The notes under the pieces: generated by a model
Database searches by the model: none
What the model saw: only the letters and a program-made list of their open reading frames with translations
What the model was told of the DNA's origin: nothing
Program-made: the position numbers and the translations under genes
Assembly (NCBI GenBank): GCA_036429605.1
Contig: JAVFKD010000004.1
Coordinates: 744,001-808,000, forward strand
DNA: 64,000 nucleotides
Reading direction: 5' to 3'
From: Cladobotryum mycophilum
Taxonomy: Eukaryota > Ascomycota > Sordariomycetes > Hypocreales > Hypocreaceae
Part shown: one piece after another, positions 36,001-48,100 of the stretch
How the letters are laid out: the number at the start of each line of letters is the position of its first letter
How positions within the stretch are numbered: position 1 is the first letter of the stretch

Positions 36001-39000
36001 AGCGCCACAGTGAGGAGCCAAGATGAAGAAAATGGACGCAATGGCGTTTCTTGCATCCGGGGAATGAAAGCGCCACCGTGGCGATCCGCCCAATGTTTCA
36101 TTCATGCAAGTCCTGTTTGTGTGGCTCTGAACAAAAACGGCATTTGCTGTCCGTATTGGGGCCTCGATCGATTAATTGAGTGAGAGCATTCCTTCATCAC
36201 GTAACCGTATGCATTCGGAGCTTACGCATGAAGCGATGGGTAGCGATCCAAGTAAATGGATGAGTACGAGTTGGTAGACTTGTGTGGGCTGAGTCGACAC
36301 CCGTTCGTATGTGTGTGTGCGTGGGCGGTGCGTGGGTGCGTGTGTAGAGTTAGACCTCTGAGTGAGCAAGGCCCATATTCCGACTCCGTAAGACATTTCG
36401 TGTTGCTGCTGCAGGGCGCCGATTATTGGATTTCTTTTTTGGCATTCATGTAACATGTTGGAGGGGGTAAAAATAAATTGACATGATAAAAGTCGAGGAG
36501 AACTGCTTCCCCTCATTTCAGTGCCGCCGTGGAGATGCTTGACCTTTTGGAAGGTACGGATTATTACGTGGCCCGCATGAAACTGCAGGTCTCTGCGGAG
36601 TAGCACAAGGCAGTCTGTTTACGCAAATTTTTCTCCCCTTGGCGCCTCATCTTGAATTCCCGACCTGCTCGAGTTTGTGCGAGTTACCAAAAGGAGAATC
36701 TGTGTAACGATGCCAAGCCTTCCATTTGAAGCATTGTTACCATCCATTTCCGATTCCTCCTGGCAGCACCGTGAAAGCCTTCCCAAGATGCGGAGCCCGA
36801 ATTTAGCCTATGGCAAGGTAGTTAATAATACCCGAGAAATAAACTGAAGCAAGAGAAATAAATAGATACGAGGGAAACGGACAGACACGAGAGAGACGAT
36901 CAGACACAAGAGAAACAGACAGAAACGTTAGAAACCAAGAGACGTAATAGCTACTAATCTGTCTACCATATTCGGCGTTCCGATGTTTTTTCCCACCTCT
37001 TGTGTGGTACGACTGACATTGACATCCATACAAAGCTGTTGTTCAACTGACAATGTCATAGTATAGGTATACAGAGCGGACGACGACCCTGGACTAGGTT
37101 GGTCGTGACACCCCAAAACCGGCAACTAACTTATACGTGTCGAAATCATGCCAACACAGTTGCAGAAACTCCACCCACATCTAACGAGTAATTGGCCGGC
37201 TCCACATGTTCCTTCTGATGCAGCATCATGCATTCATTCACCAAGTGTGCATCACAACAAACGGATTGGTTCATTTTGAGGCCTCATATTTACATCTGCC
37301 GGGAATGTATTATGCATGCCAGTTGTACAATTTGGATAGACAGCTTGTCGTCTCTGACCGAAATGGGGACGGATTCACCGTTGTCAAGGTTCTGTTCCGT
37401 GAAGGGAGGCATGAACCCTGCAGCTGAATACTTGGAAGGCCTTGTGTCTCTCTTCTTTGAAAACACCAACCCTACCTGTACGAGGTGGAAACAGAAAGCT
37501 CGGTTGCACGGAACGCATCAACTGTGGGACAATGTCGCACTCCACCAAGCGAAAAGCATCGCAGAGCTATGTAATATTGGGCCCGCGCGTTGCTCGACAT
37601 GGGCTCAAGCAGTCCCATCTCTCTGGGACGGAGCAGCTAAGCTTCTTACGGGTCTTGCTCCATTGGCCTGGGATTACAACGTCCTTCCTTTGTTGGTTGG
37701 GTATGAAGATAAATCTGGACTGGAATATACGAAGGACGAGCACACACGTCGTCTTGCACTTGCTATGCTGTGCAACGTCGGCGAAAAAGAAGAGCAAAGA
37801 TGTCATTTCTGCTGATTTAACACCTCTTTAGTCTTGTGGAGGGCGCGGTTAAATCTGGGCAAGACGCTCACAAGAGACTCTGTGCCCAAGCTCTCATACT
37901 TGTCTCGTCGTTCGCCCATGGTATCCACAGGAAGTGGTACCCCATCGGGTCGCATCAAGATGGTGGCTCTTCCAGCACGTGGAGTAGCGTCTTGGCTGTT
38001 GGAATGGCGGCTGTGGACCTCAACAAGCTGAACCGTCTGGTCACTCTGTCTCTGCAGTTTTGGAAATGAAGGGGGTTACGCGGTCGGAGTAAGTAGTCTT
38101 GGTCCATTGACCTTGACCGGCTGCGGCCCGGAATGAGGACAAGTGCCATTCCTTCTGCAGCGTCAAACTCATTGGTCCAGACCAAAGGGAATCACACCTT
38201 CGGCGTAGGTACCCAGCGTCAAGCAAGGTTGGCCATCAGCAAGCGAGCAACAACAAGAAAAGCTTGATTTTGCGGTGGGGATGCAGACAAGCCATCCGCT
38301 TTCCTTAAATGATGATCACCCCTATAGTTATTTTACTACAGGCGTGGGTGAGAACACCGCCACTGAGAAACCCCTGCGCCGATCTTGGTTTAGTCAATCC
38401 AAGGACGAAGCAAACAATATGACATTTTCTAATACCTAGCACCGAAACAAGATGGCAAACACGAATGACGAGATGATAATGAAGAAATGGCGCATGCCGC
38501 ATTAGCACAGGGCATCTGCAAGATTGCATTCTCTCCTTATATACTAGGGACCCATGCAAACTCTGGTCGGCTCCTTGGGGCTTAGATTGGTTCGGAACGC
38601 TCTAATCCCGGAGCAGCTGCGACAGATGTTCGAGATTCAATTGGTGCTATGCGGGGATGAATACGTTTCTTTTTCTGATGCTGGGCCTACCAATCCTTAG
38701 CGGCTCATCGTTTGCGAGACCTGTGCAAAGATTGTGTTTGCGAGCAGTTATTCGAGGTCAAAAGCAATCCCGCTACGATCCCAACATGATGGATGAAGAC
38801 CGCGTGATCTTGTTGTTGGATCTAAGCTGACGCCAAACCTGTATTTCATGGTGCGCCATGCCACGCGTGAAAGATCTGGGGCTACCAGCGCCACATTTAC
38901 ATTGCATTTGAAGCGACCTCGAGTCAACAATCCTTCGGTTATGATGGCCCCAACAGTAAACATATGCAGGGAGCGAACAGATGGGGTGGATTTCTCAGAG

Positions 39001-40864
39001 CCTTTTGTTTTTTACGATGCGACCTATAATGCTTCTCGGGTTGCTTTCTCATTATGGTATCAGGTACGTAATCTGTTTCTCAGATTGTTATCTGTTCCTT
39101 TTTATTTGCTTTTTACTTTCTTTGCTGCACACCGAGCGGTTGGTTTCCCCTCCCAGATGAGGTGATAACCAATGACAGGGGTTTCACAGAAATGAGTAAG
39201 AAAAAATTGGGTTTGATCAAGGGGCTCTTGGTTTGCATCTTGGTCGTATTGAAACCACCCCCTTACGTGTGGCTTTTCATTGAGTGCCACGCATTAGCTT
39301 CATGGGAGAGCGGAACTTGTTTTGAGTAGCATCGGTCGGTTTTAGGGAGGGCCGTTGCACCTAGCATGATCGGACGTGCGATAGGGCTGGCTAGTGCGGT
39401 CTCGAAAGCGCGGGCAACAGACGCATGCGACGCTTCGGTGCAAAGCAGGGTAGAAGCCGAAAGCCCCCAACTGAGCTCGGGAAATTAGTCCCAATGGAGG
39501 ATGGAACATGCGTGAGGTAAGCCCATTGCTTGTTTGTGCTGCGTTGCGGTGATTGTGACAAACGAATTATTCAATATACACAAATGGGATGGGCGCTCAA
39601 TGACCATGGGCTGCTGGCTGGCGGCTGGGGCACGGGATAGCTTCCACACGTCGGTGCCGCATCGCCCGGGCGGGATCCGGCGTGGGCGGACCGATGGCAT
39701 ATGACGATTTCGTTTGCTTGTCCGTTTACGATCATCTATTTCGGGGTCGTTTGATATGCCAGCCCCTGACAGGATTGTGGATAGACAAGCTTTGTGGCAT
39801 CGGATTACACGGAGCTCCTTCCGGTAGCACAGTGGTTTTGGGGGGCTTGGATTTGTTTGCTCAATCGACAGAACGGGGGCAGAGAACCACAAACACCTCT
39901 GATAGTATACATCTTCTCTGGCTTAAGGGGACAATACTGACTTCATGAGGCGTTATTCTTTTGCTCCTGGACGAAGACCTTGCTCGGCTTGACGGGGGAC
40001 ACAGGAGCCAAGCATCCCCAAACTCATACATGTATTTGTCTTGCTCAAACCAATGTGGTGTCAATAGTACAAAATAGCATCGTAGATCTCCTTATGTGAT
40101 TTGTTTCGTTCGTTTGTTCTACTAATGTCTTCGGTATCAGGGGAATCTTTAATCTCACCCCCTTCTCCTTCTTCTCTTTTTCCAATCGAAGCGGCATCGA
40201 GTCGTGAGGGTGGATCTGCTCCTTTGCAACAACCCGGTGATTACTTCCGTCTTACAATGAGACGGTAGCATTGCGGACAAGTTTCCGGCCCAAAGACAGC
40301 GGCAGGTGGGAAGTATCGGCCGTCTTGTCATACCCGTAGACATTTTGGTTAAATCACAGGCTTCTTTTTTTTGGAGCTGGTGAGAAAAAATCATGCCCTG
40401 TGAGAAGAATATTGGAGCTTTCTCCCTACTATGAGATGAGCATCACCCCCGAGTTAGGGCGCATCTCTTTGAGATGCCTGCTTTGTTTTGCTCTATATGA
40501 GGGATGATAGCCGCTATAACGTAATGTCGGCATAGGGGATAGTAGCTGGCTAAGATGAAGAATGGATGAAGGTTCTACGGATCACATCATGTTGGAGGAA
40601 AAGGGACTGGGGACAGTCACACAATGCTTTAAAGCCTCGTTAAGAAAAGTGTTAAGAAATGTAAATGTAGATATAAATATTTGAATGTACATTGAGCATC
40701 AGATAGGTATACTTCAGCACACTTGATACAACTCGATATACAGTTACCAAGTACAAATAAGCCCATTCCGCCATAGCATACATATAACAGCCATCAAAGT
40801 TGCAATTTTTCCTTCGTGATCATTACCCAACCCTTGGAACCTTTTTTCTTTCTTTTTCGTTTGT
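27099..40864. other. 13.8-kb non-coding region upstream of the C2H2 gene
   Basis: This is the largest gap in the window. The first 1-2 kb upstream of 27098 should be the C2H2 promoter and leader, and the last few hundred bases the malate synthase 3' UTR. No conserved protein motif, transposase, reverse transcriptase or tRNA was found. The longest frames (34742-35257, 37228-37815, 36172-36606 and 32690-33121) have no recognisable family, lack intron-linked partners and mix frames. The region carries many TACAAGTA-type sites (28239, 28245, 30323, 32521, 34129, 34199) and CGGAGTA-type sites (31344, 31510, 33753, 35756, 36594), poly-T runs near 30810-30925 and a 19-bp tandem repeat at 36868-36924. 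Decayed genes or non-coding RNAs remain possible. Confidence 0.5.
36868..36924. repeat. 19-bp tandem minisatellite, three imperfect copies
   Basis: Three consecutive 19-base units begin ACGAGGGAAACGG, ACGAGAGAGACGA and ACAAGAGAAACAG. A more diverged AGCAAGAGAAAT-type copy lies just upstream at about 36848-36867. The repeat is purine-rich and intergenic. Confidence 0.75.
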
Positions 40865-42679
40865 TTACAGTTTGGCAGCTGGGCTGGGAGAGCCGGGCTT
40901 GGTGATTTCATCGTACAACAGTCTATCGATTCATGTTAGCAGTATTCAAGAGAGCAAGGAGGTTTGAAACATACGTTGTCAAGAAGTCGGCATACTCCTC
41001 GCCGGTGACTTGGCCAGCAAAGTACTGAGCGGCGAGGTGGAACTTGTTGCCCTTGGGAGCCTTGGAAGCGAGGTCTTCGGCGCTCTCTTTGAGCAGCTTG
41101 AGGGCATAGGCCTTGTCAACCTTCTTGCCTTCGGCGGTAGAAACACCATGCTTGACCCACTGCCAGAGCTGGCTTCGAGAGACTTCAGCAGTAGCAGCAT
41201 CCTCCCTGTTTGCATTGTTAGCGGCTTCGTGTTTGCTACTCTTGTGAGAGAGAAAAACTACTTACATGAGGTAGTTGATGGGGACGCAGCCAACACCACG
41301 GATCCAGGCCTCCATGTAGCCAAGACCAATGTTCAAGTTCTTCTTGATACCCTCCTCGGTGATGCTTCCGGGAACGTTCATGTTGAGCAGGTCATTCTGG
41401 CCAATCTTGACATCCTCACGACGGATGAAGAGCTGGTTAGGAGTGGGCATGTTCTTGTTGAAGATCTCGGAAGCAATGGCAGCCAGAGCAGGGTGAGCGA
41501 CCCAGGTGCCATCGTGGCCGGCGCGGACCTCTCGGAGCTTGTCGGCACGGACGTTCTCCATAGCCTTGTCGTTGGCCTGCTTGTCGTCCTTGATGGGGAT
41601 CTGAGCAGCCATACCACCCATGGCGTGAACTCCACGCTTGTGGCAGGTCTGGATGAGGAGCTTGACGTAGGCATCCATGAAGGGAACAGTCATGGTGACA
41701 CATGAACGGTCAGGCAGAACGAAGTTGGGGTTGTTGCGAAACTTCTTGATGGTGCTGAAGATGTAGTCCCAGCGACCACAGTTGAGGCCGGAGCTGTGGT
41801 CACGGAGCTCATAGATGATCTCGTCCATCTCAAAGGCAGCGAGGATAGTCTCGATCAAGACAGTGCCACGAATGGTACCGCGGGATATGCCGATGTAGTC
41901 CTGAGCCAGGTTGAAGGCGTCGTTCCAGAGGCGGGCCTCGAGGTGGCTCTCCATTTTGGGAAGGTAGAAGTAAGGTCCGAAGCCTCGCTTCTGGGCCTCG
42001 ACGGCATTGTGGAAGAAGTACAGACCAAAATCAAAGAGACCACCAGAGATGGGCTCGCCATCGACGAGGAAGTGCTTCTCTTCGAGGTGCCAGCCTCGGG
42101 GACGGACAATGAGGGTTGGGAGCCTGCGGTCAGTTCGGAGCTTGTACTCCTTGTTGCCCTGCTTGAAGTCGACCTGGTGGCGGATAGCATCGTAAAGGTT
42201 GACCTGACCATTGATCATGTTCTCCCAAGTGGGGGCACTGGAGTCTGTCATAAAATGTTAGTCATTAATATGCATGGGGGGGGGGGTTGAGCGGAAGCTT
42301 GCGGGATCGGAGACGCACCTTCAAAGTCGGCCATGTAAGTCCAGACCTCAGAGTTGAGAGCATTGACGACCATCTTTCGGTCGGTGGGGCCGGTGATCTC
42401 GACACGACGGTCGACCAAACCGGGGGCTGGAGGAGCACCTTTCCAGGTGGCATTCTCTCGGATGTGCTTAGTCTCTGGGAGGAAATCGGGAAGAACACCT
42501 CGATCAAGCTCGGCCTGGCGCAGCTTACGGCGCTCAAGCAGGTTCTTGCGGGTGGAGTTGAAAGATCGGTGCAGGAGAGCGAGGAAGGCGAGGGCTGGAG
42601 GGCTGAGGATCTTGCGGTGGGAGTCGTCGAACTTGCCGAGGACGGTGACGCCTTGGAGGATGGATTCGGTGGAGGCCAT
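40865..42679 (-). CDS. acuE: Malate synthase, peroxisomal/glyoxysomal
   Basis: The enzyme condenses glyoxylate and acetyl-CoA to malate, the second step of the glyoxylate bypass used on acetate, fatty acids and other C2 sources. Exons in coding order are 42679-42319, 42244-41266, 41205-40975 and 40922-40865, giving 542 residues, the normal length. Recognisable blocks are WTYMADFEG split by intron 1, PTLIVRPRGWHLEEKH, GPYFYLPKMESHLEARLWN, IRGTVLIETILAAFEMDEI, LNCGRWDYIFS and AGHDGTWVAHPALAAIA. The acidic catalytic residues lie in the ETILAAFEMDEI and GRWDYIFS blocks. The C-terminus is SPAAKL, whose AKL tripeptide is a peroxisomal PTS1 signal. Introns are 74, 60 and 52 nt, and the first holds a C11 run on the coding strand. 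Carbon-source control is expected from the pathway, but I could not point to a specific promoter site. Confidence 0.96.
42276..42286. repeat. acuE: G11 homopolymer inside malate synthase intron 1
   Basis: Eleven G residues on the + strand (C11 in the transcript) fall inside the 74-nt intron 42245-42318. Its length is probably variable or misread. Confidence 0.9.
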
Positions 42680-45178
42680 TGTGAATGTTGTGTTGTGATG
42701 GAGATGCTATGTATAAGGCTGAGGATGAAGAGATGTATAAGATGAGGCCGGAGGAAAGGAGGAGGATGAAGATTGAAGAATGTGGAAAAGAGAAAGAGAG
42801 AGAAAAAAGGAGATGAGATGGATAAAAATAAGAATATAATATAATATGCAAGTTCGGTTGAGCAAGGTATGTAAGAGCACAGAGCACAGGTCAAGTAAGC
42901 TCTTGTTGGTTTCACGTGTCAATGACGCTCCGGCGTTTTTTCCACGACACGACCAGGGATCCGGATATGGAGACGGATAACGGGGCAGCTCTAAAAATGG
43001 TTTCGGGGGTACGTCACAGCGGCTGTAGAGGTGGCAATTGAGACGATTTTGAGCTGTGGTATAGTTGCAGCTGGTCGTGAATGCTGAAGAGGATGAGTTG
43101 GCCCGACGATGGGAGCTTTGGAGAAAGGGCGTTTGGTTGTTCAAGTATCGACAACGGTAGACGGGTATGACGCGTATTAGTTGAACGCAATTGTTCTACC
43201 ACTTGATAATAAACTTTTGTTTGTTTGGTTTGAAGGATAAAGGATGGAAGAGGAGAATGTTTGAAATCATGGCGGGCAATGCCTCCCTTTCATATCTCTC
43301 TTCCAAAACCTCCCTTCCATCCGCAAAGTTTAGCCATTGTCTCGCCTCGTTTGGTCTCGTCTCTCTCCTTTCCATACACACACACACACACCAACCACCG
43401 CTTGGCCGTTCCAAAGATCCTTTCTTTCTCGGCAGCCATCGGTCTGGCTCGGGTGGATGGAGGTGGCTACCGGGGCGGGATGCACCAGGGATTGGGGTGC
43501 GAGAGGCGAGGGTTGAAGGTGGGGAGGGGGAAGCATGTGCGCCTCATTGAGATGGTTGAATCTGCGGAGTGGCCCCCGAGATTGAATAAGACTGCGGGGT
43601 AACAGTCAAGCTGCCTGTTCTCCTTACAGTGAGTACAGTGGAGGCGACTTCCAGCGCTTCTGCGGCCGGCTGCGGGCGACATCGGCTCCTGTAGCGCCCC
43701 CCTTCTACCTCTCCAATTCACTGAAGCTTTTATCGATTGGAGATTAAAAGAAAAAACAGCTGGAGCTTTGTCTAGAGCTGCTGAAAGGGCTGCCGAGGGA
43801 TTAATCCGCTCCACTGAGAACAGCGGATCCATCACCTAACTATTAAATTATGATAATGAATACGCAAAATCAATCAATGTAAAATCACTTCTTGCTGCAA
43901 GAATTGATGAATTGCATGGATGCTACCCCTCTGAAAGTATTGAAACGTAAGGGGTTACTGGAGTTACAACCAAGCTTCATGATGATGATCCATGACGCAA
44001 TGACGATAAGACACATGGGAAGCTATCTCGGGGAAAATGCCACTTTTACTGCTTGTACCGCAGTTTGTCGCGTTCAAACTACTTGTTGGTACAAGTTTGT
44101 GAATAGCTCTACTAGTTCACCTAAATATCGGTAATTGGCATAACCCAGGATAGCAGCTTACAACACATCTCGCTAATCCAGCCATACAATGCATTCCATT
44201 CAATGAATCTATTTCTGATAGCTACCTCAGTCAAACAAAAAAATGGTGTACTCCGTACTGTATCTATATTTCTCCAACTTCTCCCCCCAACCGAGCAGCC
44301 GAGGCTGTGATCCAAACCGCCCCTCACCCGAACGATTCCGACCACCCCAGAACGGAAATCATATCATTATTAGAACCACAAAAAGGATTCAGCTATTACC
44401 GGATAGTCTGCTCGTTTCAAGCAACACTGTCCAATTCGCGCGATTGGCCAACACGTTCTATTTGGGATTACCTGATGCTTGCTTGCTTGCCTGCATCTAG
44501 CGGCGGGCAAGCAGCCGAGTCGCGGCGAGTAACCTCGGACACGCCTCCGCCTCCGCAGGACTCACCCCCTCCAACACGATTCTCTCTCCGGGCATTGGGG
44601 TTAACCATTTGACAAATGAAATACCTAGGCCAGCTATCAAAAGCGATAATGTGACTGCTGTCATCTAATTACAACTCGAAACAAAAAGACCATGACAGCA
44701 TCTGGTCTTTTACGAGAAACAGCCCTATTCCGGCCATCATCAATCCATGCATCCATCCAACCCTCTTTTTACCAGCGCAATTCCAACATGCTGTACAGGA
44801 AATAAAATAAGAAACATAAAGTTATACACCATGTGCCCGTTGTCTGATTCCAACAACATTAATATCCATCCATTGAAACAAAACCATTTCTCTCCTTTTT
44901 CTTCCATTCTTCAAGCAACCCCGTTTAGCCCAGGTACAGACAAATGCCGTGTGAGACTGTCTGACATTGACGTTGCAAAATGACTTCCTTCGCCGCAACT
45001 TGCAATCTGGTCGTGTATGTGTGTGTGTGTTTGTCTTTGTCTGTGAGATCCCGTCAAGTTCACTTCGCAGCCCACCCGTAGCCATGGTTCTTGGCTTGCC
45101 GCCAGTTGTTAATCGCCGCCATAGTCATCTCAAACATGCTTTTCGCCTTAGCTTTTCCGATTACCAATTCCGACATCA
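42680..45178. other. Intergenic region upstream of malate synthase and downstream of the kinase
   Basis: This 2.5-kb stretch holds the malate synthase promoter at its left and the kinase 3' UTR at its right. It contains a CA tract near 43376-43390, a TACTCCGTA motif at 44249-44257 and a TG tract near 45018-45030. Three CCTCGG cores (both orientations, near 43792, 44297 and 44532) are not clearly more than chance for this length. No coding sequence is supported. Confidence 0.55.
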
Positions 45179-48100
45179 TTAGGAGTTCAACGTCTTAATC
45201 ATCATCTTCTGCTTGTTCCGGTCTGTAACCAACAGATTGCGACTAGCAAATACTATCCGCATCGTATCCACAACCTTGTGGAAGCTACTCGCTGCACCGC
45301 GCTCTTGCGTGAAGCGAACAATACTCAATGGCTGCTTCTTGCCATGCTCAATCACCGTCATGACTTCGGCGGCGAACGCAACCTCCTTCAGGTCTAAATC
45401 TATCCAGAGTCTTAGTATATCTTCGAGCCCCGGGGAAGACGGGTCTTTGACTTACAGTTCTTAGCTCCGATTCGTGCAAAGACAATGTTGCGCTCCTTGT
45501 CTACCTGGACTCCTTTGATCCCATATTTGCGCCACTCTCGCAATAAAATGGCAGTTTCTTGCCGAGCTCGCTTTCGCGACAGTGTTAAACAGATGTAGTT
45601 GGTTGCAGGCTTGACGCGGAATAGTCTGGCAAACCAGTTCTGCTTGACTTCGATATTACGGCTGGCTCCGGATGAAGATTTCTGCAAGCCTTGATTCTTT
45701 CGGTTAGTTTTCATAACAATGCTTTGGTCGTCTAGATCATCTGCATCTGTTAGCCCATCGTCTGAATGTAGATACTGAATGGTGTTACTTGCCTTCAATC
45801 ATCATCTTGGAGTCCCTGTTTCTGTTGCTCTTCCAGAACGGGAAGCTAAAATGTCTCTTTTTCGAACCACTAGCTGTAGCTTCCTGATTGGACCGATGTG
45901 TCTGACGTGAAGCTGCTCGTGGTTTCTGATCTTGAGGCTCCTTTGCAGCAGCAGCAGCAACCTCTCCCTCTGCCTTGAACGACAACTTGAACCATGACTT
46001 CTTCTTCCTTACCGGACTGCGGGAGCTTAGATGCGAATTGTTTGGTTCATGCTCGTCATCACCCCCTCGGCATTGTATGCGAGTTGTCGATGCAGAACGC
46101 GCCCAAGATCTTCCTTTTGAGTCTTTTTGCGCACATTTAGCGGCTTCGGCATCTTGACTGGGCTCTGTCCGCCCGGAGAGTCTACAACTCTAATCGAGTG
46201 CTCAACCTTGGTCAAATACTCGATACCACCATTTTCCTGGTTGACCCTCTTAGAAGAAGCGTGAGGTGGCGCAGAAACAATCCGCGACTTTTCTGCTACA
46301 CCGCTATTCTCCTTGATCGAGGGCAGAGTGCCAGGCCGTTTATTGATTTGAGTATATGTAGGCGCAGATACCACACGCCGATCGGCATGCTTGGGCATTA
46401 AAACCGGCAAAGCAAGCCGGCTGGTTTCGTCAGTGGGGTAATCACTAGTACTCCCATCGTTCTCGTCCATAGAGGAAGGTCTGGAGTGGCCCATAGGGCC
46501 ATCCTCATCGAATGGGAGTGGGGGTAGTGGACGACTACTCCATGACTTGTTTGAGAATTCCGTTGGAGCAGTCGCTTCTGAAGGGGTATCAATAGTGAAA
46601 GAGAATGGTGTTGACTCTCTGTACCTCCTATCGCCATCGTTCACAGATCCGCAGACAGAGTCGTCCTCAATGAGGGAACTCCTAAACGCTTCATCGCAGT
46701 CTTTGGCGATATTGTCGCTAAAGTGTCGCAGTTCTTCGTTAAAGAAAAGCGACATTTCCTCTGCCATTCTAGATCTCCTGGCTTTGGGATGGGTACCGTC
46801 GGAGAGCAAAGGCATTTCTGGAGTGGTGGATCGAGGTTTCTCAGTTTGGTCTGTGGTTGAACCTGTGGTTACGGAGCGACGAGAGCCACAATTCATTCGT
46901 GCCGCAGAGCTTGATCGCTTTCGAATGTGCGAAAAGTCTACCCCTCGCTTATGTCTTAGGATAGGACCATGCACATTCGGCGTACCTTGTCTGCTGTTAC
47001 GCAGAGATGTCATGGATCCCCTCGATAACTGAGACCTTCTGGTCGTCATTGTTCTTGTTGAGTTGATGTGGCTACTATGCCTCCTAGGTTGCATTGTCTG
47101 ATTTCCAACACTAGGTTGGTTGTCGCGATGAACTGTGATCCGGGCATGGCTGACTTTTGAATTAGATGTTTTCAGAATGCGACTACCTCTATAGGGGTCA
47201 TAGCTATTGACAGTTCCTGCCTCGGTCTCGGCGGTATTGGAAATAACAGTAAAACGGGAAACAGACCTGCCATGACCATTGCCTCGAGGTTGTGCGAATT
47301 GGCATGTTGAGACTCGCTTCTTCCAGATCGCCGGCTTAAGATGGTGGTAGTCACTCATCGAATGCGACAGTTCAGGCTTAAAGTCTTCAAGTTGCTTCTC
47401 GCGATAGTTGTGGAGCAGCCAGTAGAAAGCCTTCTGATCGTTGGGCCTGGGTAGCATAGGTTAGATGGTAGTTCAGTATTAGCATAATCAAGGGAGGGCA
47501 CTCACTCTGGGCACGACAGCTTCGCCGCCAACTCTTGCTCGGTAAAAATGTGCCACATGGAATGCAGCTGCCGCAGTAATTGGGGGTCAATTTCGTTGCT
47601 TTGAATAGGGTTGTACCGAAAGCCCTTCAGAGTGTCTGGCAATTGGCCCGACAGGTCGCCAAAATCGTCAAGATAGCTATACTTCTGAACAAGTGGATGA
47701 TTCCAAATCTCCTTGAGAGTGGTTCGTCGGTCAGGGTTAACCTGGAGTATCCGTCGAATAAGGTCCTCAGCCTCAGGACTGAGGAATTTTGGCATCTCAT
47801 ACTGTCCCTTCTTCGTCTTGCTCATCATAATCCTCAAGTCGGGATCATCGAACGGGAGAGTTGCTGACAGCATGGCATACAGGATAACACCAAGGCTCCA
47901 AATGTCGGCTCTGTCTCCTCGATAGTGCCTGTTCTTGAGAAGTTCAGGAGCTGCATAATGCGGACTTCCGCAGGCTGTGACAAGTCGATGACTGTCAGTC
48001 TGATGGAGAGCCGCCATGCCAAAATCCGCAATCTTGATTTGAAGATCCGCCGTAATCAAGATATTTTCGGGTTTCAGGTCACGGTGGCAGACATTAAAGG

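Noticed and set aside
37228..37831. Overlapping plus-strand frames of 195 and 129 codons, with a third frame at 37836-38069
   Set aside because: No recognisable domain, two frames compete over the same DNA, there are no convincing splice signals that join them, and the composition looks random. Left as non-coding, though a decayed gene is possible.
43467..43840. 122-codon minus-strand frame, and on the opposite strand a stop-free stretch ending in AAERAAEGLIRSTENSGSIT
   Set aside because: Both strands are open, no ATG starts the plus-strand frame, and no domain is recognised. It could be element debris but is not supported.
45785..45985. Separate small minus-strand gene ending in KMMIEGK
   Set aside because: It is an internal piece of kinase exon 3. 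The apparent stop lies inside the GC-AG intron.
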